Shown here piece after piece: positions 60,004 through 64,000 of a stretch of 64,000 nucleotides of DNA. Origin of the DNA: Arthrobacter sp. NicSoilB4 (lineage in GTDB: Bacteria > Actinomycetota > Actinomycetes > Actinomycetales > Micrococcaceae); NCBI RefSeq assembly GCF_019977335.1, contig NZ_AP024653.1:3038001-3102000 (forward strand). Direction: 5' to 3'. Numbering within the stretch: position 1 is the stretch's first letter; every line of letters starts with the position of its first letter. Position numbers and translations under genes: made by a program. Below the pieces are notes generated by a model. It did not search any database and was not told the DNA's origin. It worked only from the letters and a program-made list of their open reading frames with translations.

Positions 60004-61146
60004 ATGACTACAGCAGCTACTCCGTCCGTTGGACTTGTCGGTTGGCGTGGCATGGTCGGCTCCGTCCTGATGCAGCGCATGCAGGAAGAGGGCGACTTCG
60101 CCAACATCAACCCGGTATTTTTCTCCACCTCGAACGCGGGAGGTGCCGCCCCCGCCTTCGCTGGTTCTGCCGGGGGCGACGCCGGCAAGCTCGAGGACGC
60201 GTTCGACGTCGAGACCCTTGCCAAGCTGCCGATTATCGTGACCGCCCAGGGCGGCGACTACACGAAACAGGTCCACGGCGAGCTGCGCAGCCGCGGCTGG
60301 GACGGCCTGTGGATCGATGCCGCGTCCACGCTGCGGATGAACGACGATTCGATCATCGTGCTCGACCCGATCAACCGCGACGTCATCGACAAGGGTCTCG
60401 CCAACGGCACCAAGGACTTCATCGGCGGCAACTGCACCGTCTCCTGCATGCTCATGGGCCTCGGCGGGCTGTTCAAGAACGGCCTCGTCGAGTGGGGCAC
60501 GTCCATGACGTACCAGGCTGCCTCCGGCGGCGGCGCCCGGCATATGCGCGAACTGCTGAACCAGTTCGGCACGCTCAACGCAGAGGTCAGCTCGGAACTG
60601 AACGACCCGGCGTCGGCCATCCTGGACATTGACCGCAAGGTCCTGGCCCATCAGCGCACCGACATCGATGCCTCGCAGTTCGGCGTCCCGCTGGCCGGCT
60701 CGCTGATCCCCTGGATCGACGCGGACCTCGGCAACGGCCAGTCCAAGGAAGAGTGGAAAGCCGGGGTGGAGACCAACAAGATCCTCGGCACCTCCGGCGA
60801 CGAGCACATCATCATGGACGGTCTCTGCATCCGGATCGGCGCCATGCGCTCGCACTCGCAGGCGCTTACGCTCAAACTCCGCGAAGACCTCTCCGTCGCC
60901 GAGATCGAGAAGCTCCTGGACGCGGACAACGAGTGGGCCAAGGTGGTGCCCAACACCAAGGACGCGTCCATGGCGGACCTCACCCCGGTGTCCGCCTCGG
61001 GCACCCTCGACATCCCCGTGGGCCGCATCCGCAAGCTGGAGATGGGACCGCAGTACATCAGCGCCTTCACGGTCGGCGACCAACTGCTGTGGGGCGCGGC
61101 CGAACCGCTCCGCCGCATGCTCAACATCGCGACCGGCGCCCTCTAG
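60004..61146 (+). CDS. asd: Aspartate-semialdehyde dehydrogenase (long, E. coli type)
   Basis: Encodes 380 residues. Asd reduces aspartyl phosphate to aspartate semialdehyde for Lys, Thr, Met and diaminopimelate synthesis. The catalytic cysteine is C144 in [12 protein letters not shown], with [18 protein letters not shown] (NADP loop) and the substrate-binding Arg/His region [18 protein letters not shown]. Length and motifs match the Gram-negative Asd branch; the more common actinobacterial enzyme is shorter and differs in sequence. No ask gene is adjacent. Confidence 0.95.
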   Translation: MTTAATPSVGLVGWRGMVGSVLMQRMQEEGDFANINPVFFSTSNAGGAAPAFAGSAGGDAGKLEDAFDVETLAKLPIIVTAQGGDYTKQVHGELRSRGWDGLWIDAASTLRMNDDSIIVLDPINRDVIDKGLANGTKDFIGGNCTVSCMLMGLGGLFKNGLVEWGTSMTYQAASGGGARHMRELLNQFGTLNAEVSSELNDPASAILDIDRKVLAHQRTDIDASQFGVPLAGSLIPWIDADLGNGQSKEEWKAGVETNKILGTSGDEHIIMDGLCIRIGAMRSHSQALTLKLREDLSVAEIEKLLDADNEWAKVVPNTKDASMADLTPVSASGTLDIPVGRIRKLEMGPQYISAFTVGDQLLWGAAEPLRRMLNIATGAL

Positions 61147-61163
61147 GGGATTCACGACCCACG

Positions 61164-62270
61164 TCAGGTGCCGAGGAATCTCCGGTACTTTGCGGCCTGC
61201 AGCTCGAACGATCTTTGGGCGGCAGGCCGCAGCCCGTTGACGTCGTCGAAGGGCTCGGGGACAACCACCGCGGCCTTTCCGCTGCGGGACACGTCCCAGG
61301 TGCCGACGACCTGGCCGCCGGCAACGATTGTCTTCCGGAAGACCCCGTTGCCGCCCGGCACGATCTTGTCCGCATGCTCCGGCGGCAGCACGAGCGCCCG
61401 GTCCGTGTAGCCGAGCAGGAACTCGTCGAATCCCGGCAATGCCAGCACCAGCCGGCCGGCCGGGACTCCGTCGTCGAGCAGCGCCGCAGTCTCCGGGGAG
61501 AGCCAGTAGCTGGTCCCCTCGAATTTCAACTCCACCAGCTGGTCCGACACCCGGGCCAGGGCCGTGCGGACCTCGGTCAGGGGGATGCCGGACCACCAGG
61601 AAAAGTCGCGTTCCGTGGCGGGCCCGTGGCTGCGCAGATAGCGCAGCAGCCACTCGGCGATGCCGTCCGCACGGTCCAGGACGCGCGACTCGGTGATCCA
61701 GTCGTCGAAGGCCACGACGAGTTGCTGGTTGCCGGCCAGCGGGCCCTGCACCAGCCAGCCCCGCTGGCACAGCATCCCCAGCAGGTGGATGCCGCGCTGG
61801 CCGGCCGTGGACTGGCCCGCCTGTTCGAAGGCCTGGAACAGCTCCGCCCGGCTGGCGGCCGCCCCGCCGGAGACCAGCTGCAGCGCGGTGTCCGCCGCGG
61901 CATCGACGTCCGCGGCATCGATGTCGAGCTCCCGGTGGCGCCCGGCCATGCCCCGGATCAGCCGGTCGGAGGTAATGGCCAGCATCCATTTCAGGTCTTC
62001 GGGAGCCAGCAGGTGCAGTGTTCCGCGCATCGGCCAGGAGCGGACGATTTCCCCCCGGTCAAGGGCGCTGCGGACATCGGCCACCCGGGAACCAGGGACC
62101 CGCTGGCCGACAGCCCAGAGGGAGGCCTGCAGGTCCTGCGCCTGCATGGCAGTCATCCAGCGCACTGCTGCCGCGACGCTGCGGAACCCGGACCCGGCCA
62201 GGCCCTGCGAGGCCAGCCGCAGCCGGCCCAGGATCCCCCGGCTGAGCCGGACACGCCCCGTTGCTCTCAT
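61164..62270 (-). CDS. AlkZ-like winged-helix protein (HTH_42 family, putative DNA glycosylase)
   Basis: Encodes 368 residues of the winged-helix DNA-binding family. RWMTAMQAQDLQASLWAVGQ contains a Q43-x-Q45 motif like the catalytic QxQ of AlkZ interstrand-crosslink and alkyl-base glycosylases; YcaQ-type proteins have QxD. RSWPMRGTLHLLAPEDLKWM, LPGFDEFLLGYTDRALVL and VPGGNGVFRKTIVAGGQVVG are family motifs. It probably removes modified bases; the lesion is unknown. Convergent with asd (17 bases between stops). Confidence 0.85.
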   Translation of the reverse strand: MRATGRVRLSRGILGRLRLASQGLAGSGFRSVAAAVRWMTAMQAQDLQASLWAVGQRVPGSRVADVRSALDRGEIVRSWPMRGTLHLLAPEDLKWMLAITSDRLIRGMAGRHRELDIDAADVDAAADTALQLVSGGAAASRAELFQAFEQAGQSTAGQRGIHLLGMLCQRGWLVQGPLAGNQQLVVAFDDWITESRVLDRADGIAEWLLRYLRSHGPATERDFSWWSGIPLTEVRTALARVSDQLVELKFEGTSYWLSPETAALLDDGVPAGRLVLALPGFDEFLLGYTDRALVLPPEHADKIVPGGNGVFRKTIVAGGQVVGTWDVSRSGKAAVVVPEPFDDVNGLRPAAQRSFELQAAKYRRFLGT

Positions 62271-62339
62271 GCACCCATGCTAGGGCTCCTGACGGTTGGT
62301 TCCCAGCCGCCTTCCAGCCGGACTCCCTACCCTTATTGG

Positions 62340-62828
62340 ATGACCATGAGTGAGATGTGGCCGCTGCTGCGGCCGCTGAGCAGGAGGCTGGCCCTGCTGG
62401 GCTGGGCTTCCAGCGCGGCCGGCATGACCGCCGGGCTCGCCATTGCCATTGCCAGCGGCACGCGCCTCTCGCCCATGATGAGCACGCTGCAGGTCGTGGC
62501 GGTGGCGTCCATGGCCGTGGCAGTGACAAGCTTCGTCACGGCTGCCTCGGTACAGCCGCGTCCGCCCGTGAGGGGCTCCGGAGAAGCACACGACGCACGC
62601 GACCGCCTGGACTCCTCGGAGTTCCCGGACACCGTGCAGAGTTTCCTGCTCGGCTCGCTGGCGTTGCTGGCCGGGGCCGTCGTCTTCGCCCTCGCCGGCC
62701 TGGTGCTCCGCAGCGGGCCCAGCGCCCAGTCCGTGGCGTTCTGCCAGGTGTTCTTCCTGGGCGCTGCGGCGTCCGGCTTCACCTTTATGCTGTTCAGCAA
62801 AGTCTCCCGGCACCGCGGCAGGAACTGA
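62340..62828 (+). CDS. Four-helix membrane protein, unknown function
   Basis: Encodes 162 residues from ATG 62340 (or 62346, two codons later). Two N-terminal helices (LALLGWASSAAGMTAGLAIA and LQVVAVASMAVAVTSFVTAA), a hydrophilic loop rich in Arg, Asp and Ser (QPRPPVRGSGEAHDARDRLD), then two more helices (VQSFLLGSLALLAGAVVFAL and VAFCQVFFLGAAASGFTFML) and a basic tail. No family recognised and no clear ribosome binding site. Divergent from the AlkZ-like gene, convergent with murB. Confidence 0.72.
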   Translation: MTMSEMWPLLRPLSRRLALLGWASSAAGMTAGLAIAIASGTRLSPMMSTLQVVAVASMAVAVTSFVTAASVQPRPPVRGSGEAHDARDRLDSSEFPDTVQSFLLGSLALLAGAVVFALAGLVLRSGPSAQSVAFCQVFFLGAAASGFTFMLFSKVSRHRGRN

Positions 62829-62851
62829 CGTCCCGGCAGAAGTGTTGCCTC

Positions 62852-63919
62852 TTAGAGCTCAATGCCGATGAGCAGCGGTTCCGGATGCAGTTCGATCCCA
62901 AAGCGTTCGACGACGCCGCGGCGCACCTCACGCGCGATCGCCAGCAGGTCCGCCGCGCTGGCCGATCCCCTGTTGGTGATGGCCAGGGTGTGTTTGGTGG
63001 ACAGCGAGGCCCGGCCGCCGGATACGCTGTCCGGTTCGAGCCCGAATCCCTTGCCGTAGCCGGCCTGGTCGATCAGCCAGGCCGCGGAGAGCTTGGTCAG
63101 CCCGTCGGCGCCGCCGGGGTACCGCGGCGCACCCTCGGGCAGCCCGGCGGCCACGTCTGCCGGCACGATCGGGTTCGTGAAGAAGGAACCGGTGGAATAG
63201 GTGTCCCGGTCCGCAGCGTCCCACACCATGCCTTTGGATGCCCTGAGCCGGAGCACCTCGCGCCGGACATCGTTGGCATAGGCCCGCTGGCCGGTCTCGA
63301 CGCCTAGCGCCCGGGCGAGCTCGGCGTACCGTACGGGGGCACTCATCCGCCCCACGGGCAGCTGGAACTCGACCGTGAGCACAACATAGCGCGGGGAGCC
63401 GTTCACGGTGGTCTGTTTGAGGATCGAATCGCGGTAGCTGAACTTCAGCTCCGAGTTGGTGAACGTCTGCACAGTGTTGCGGTGCCGGTCCCAGGTGCGC
63501 ACGGCGGCAATGGTCTGGGAAACGTCCGAGCCGTAGGCGCCGACGTTCTGGACGGGGGTTGCACCCGTGGCGCCGGGGATGCCGGAGAGCGCCTCGATGC
63601 CGGACCAGGCGTGCCGCACGGCGTGCTCCACCAGGGCGTCCCAGTTGTGGCCGGCCTGGACAACGACGGCGACGCCGCCGCAGGAGTCCTCGGCGCTGAC
63701 GGTGAATCCCTCCGAGGCGATCTTCAGGACGGCGCCGGGGAACCCGTCGTCGGACACGAGCAGGTTGGAGCCGCCGCCGATGATCAGCAGCGACTCGCCG
63801 GCCGCGTCCGCGGAACGGACGGCGTCGATGATCTCGGCCTCGGTGCGGGCCTCGATGAAACGGCCGGCGGGGCCGCCGACGGCGGCCGTGGTCAGGGCGG
63901 AAAGCAGAGTCTGGGTCAC
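62852..63919 (-). CDS. murB: UDP-N-acetylenolpyruvoylglucosamine reductase
   Basis: Encodes 355 residues. MurB uses NADPH and FAD to make UDP-N-acetylmuramate for peptidoglycan. FAD-binding GGGSNLLVSDDGFPGAVLKI and GIEALSGIPGATGATPVQNV, the substrate-binding YRDSILKQ and the catalytic serine motif STGSFFTNP are present; the final Glu-containing motif is in ELHPEPLLIG. The domain arrangement is the type I (E. coli-like) form. ATG at 63917-63919. Confidence 0.96.
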   Translation of the reverse strand: MTQTLLSALTTAAVGGPAGRFIEARTEAEIIDAVRSADAAGESLLIIGGGSNLLVSDDGFPGAVLKIASEGFTVSAEDSCGGVAVVVQAGHNWDALVEHAVRHAWSGIEALSGIPGATGATPVQNVGAYGSDVSQTIAAVRTWDRHRNTVQTFTNSELKFSYRDSILKQTTVNGSPRYVVLTVEFQLPVGRMSAPVRYAELARALGVETGQRAYANDVRREVLRLRASKGMVWDAADRDTYSTGSFFTNPIVPADVAAGLPEGAPRYPGGADGLTKLSAAWLIDQAGYGKGFGLEPDSVSGGRASLSTKHTLAITNRGSASAADLLAIAREVRRGVVERFGIELHPEPLLIGIEL

Positions 63920-64000
63920 CCGTCCAGCCTAGCCCGGTTCCGCTGCGCTCCCCTAAGCAGCACCAGCGCAGTCAGGTGAGTTTCCGGGCCACCGGGGAGA
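63920..64000. other. Right window edge upstream of murB
   Basis: 81 bases with no complete feature. On the minus strand, a short open stretch ending in a TGA at 63972-63974 (ending ARKLT) could be the tail of an upstream gene, but it is too short to support. Confidence 0.3.

Noticed and set aside
59371-61989. 872-residue minus-strand open frame across the WXG100 cassette, asd and the AlkZ-like gene
   Set aside because: Crosses three convincingly coding regions in both orientations and has no domain; antisense artefact.

Overview
This is a high-GC actinobacterial chromosome segment, most likely from an Arthrobacter/Pseudarthrobacter-type member of the Micrococcaceae. Support for this: MshD (mycothiol synthase), an orphan GlnR-type nitrogen regulator, polyphosphate kinase beside a MutT1-type Nudix/phosphatase fusion, many GTG and TTG starts, and Arthrobacter-like EF-G, RpoB and RpoC. 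The genus is inference. I see no rRNA genes, insertion sequences, prophage or CRISPR array.

Positions 1-34.6 kb hold the main translation/transcription supercluster, read on the minus strand: tRNA-Trp, secE, nusG, rplK, rplA, (two GNAT genes), rplJ, rplL, (a plus-strand thiolase and a YbaK-type deacylase), rpoB, rpoC, rpsL, rpsG, fusA, tuf, (a 9.6-kb accessory block), rpsJ, rplC, rplD, rplW, rplB, rpsS, rplV and the first codons of rpsC. The accessory block between tuf and rpsJ carries a GH1 beta-glucosidase, a 41-residue membrane peptide, two large polytopic membrane proteins and a type-B carboxylesterase. Regulatory structure is clear at several points: a rplJL leader RNA with promoter and internal terminator, intrinsic terminators after tuf, rpoC, rplL and rplA, and a structured fusA-tuf spacer.

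Positions 34.9-48.1 kb are metabolic and envelope genes: an aspartate aminotransferase; a PspC-type envelope-stress locus (NarL-type regulator and PspC-fused histidine kinase, divergent from a LiaF-like PspC membrane protein and two small membrane proteins); pfkA; a GNAT protein; then a minus-strand run of permease, 37-residue peptide, nitrobindin, flavodoxin-fold reductase, YgfZ, ankyrin protein and a DHA2 drug exporter.

Positions 48.3-57.6 kb read plus: glnR, mshD, ppk, a Nudix/phosphatase fusion, a membrane protein with a GntR/YtrA-type regulator and an operator-like palindrome, then the thyA-folA operon. A candidate small RNA lies on the minus strand between glnR and mshD.

Positions 57.7-64.0 kb hold a three-gene WXG100-headed cassette that looks like a type VII secretion substrate with partner proteins, asd of the long E. 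coli type, an AlkZ-like winged-helix protein, a small membrane protein and murB. The WXG100 cassette, the small RNA candidate and the GntR-linked membrane protein are the least explained parts.
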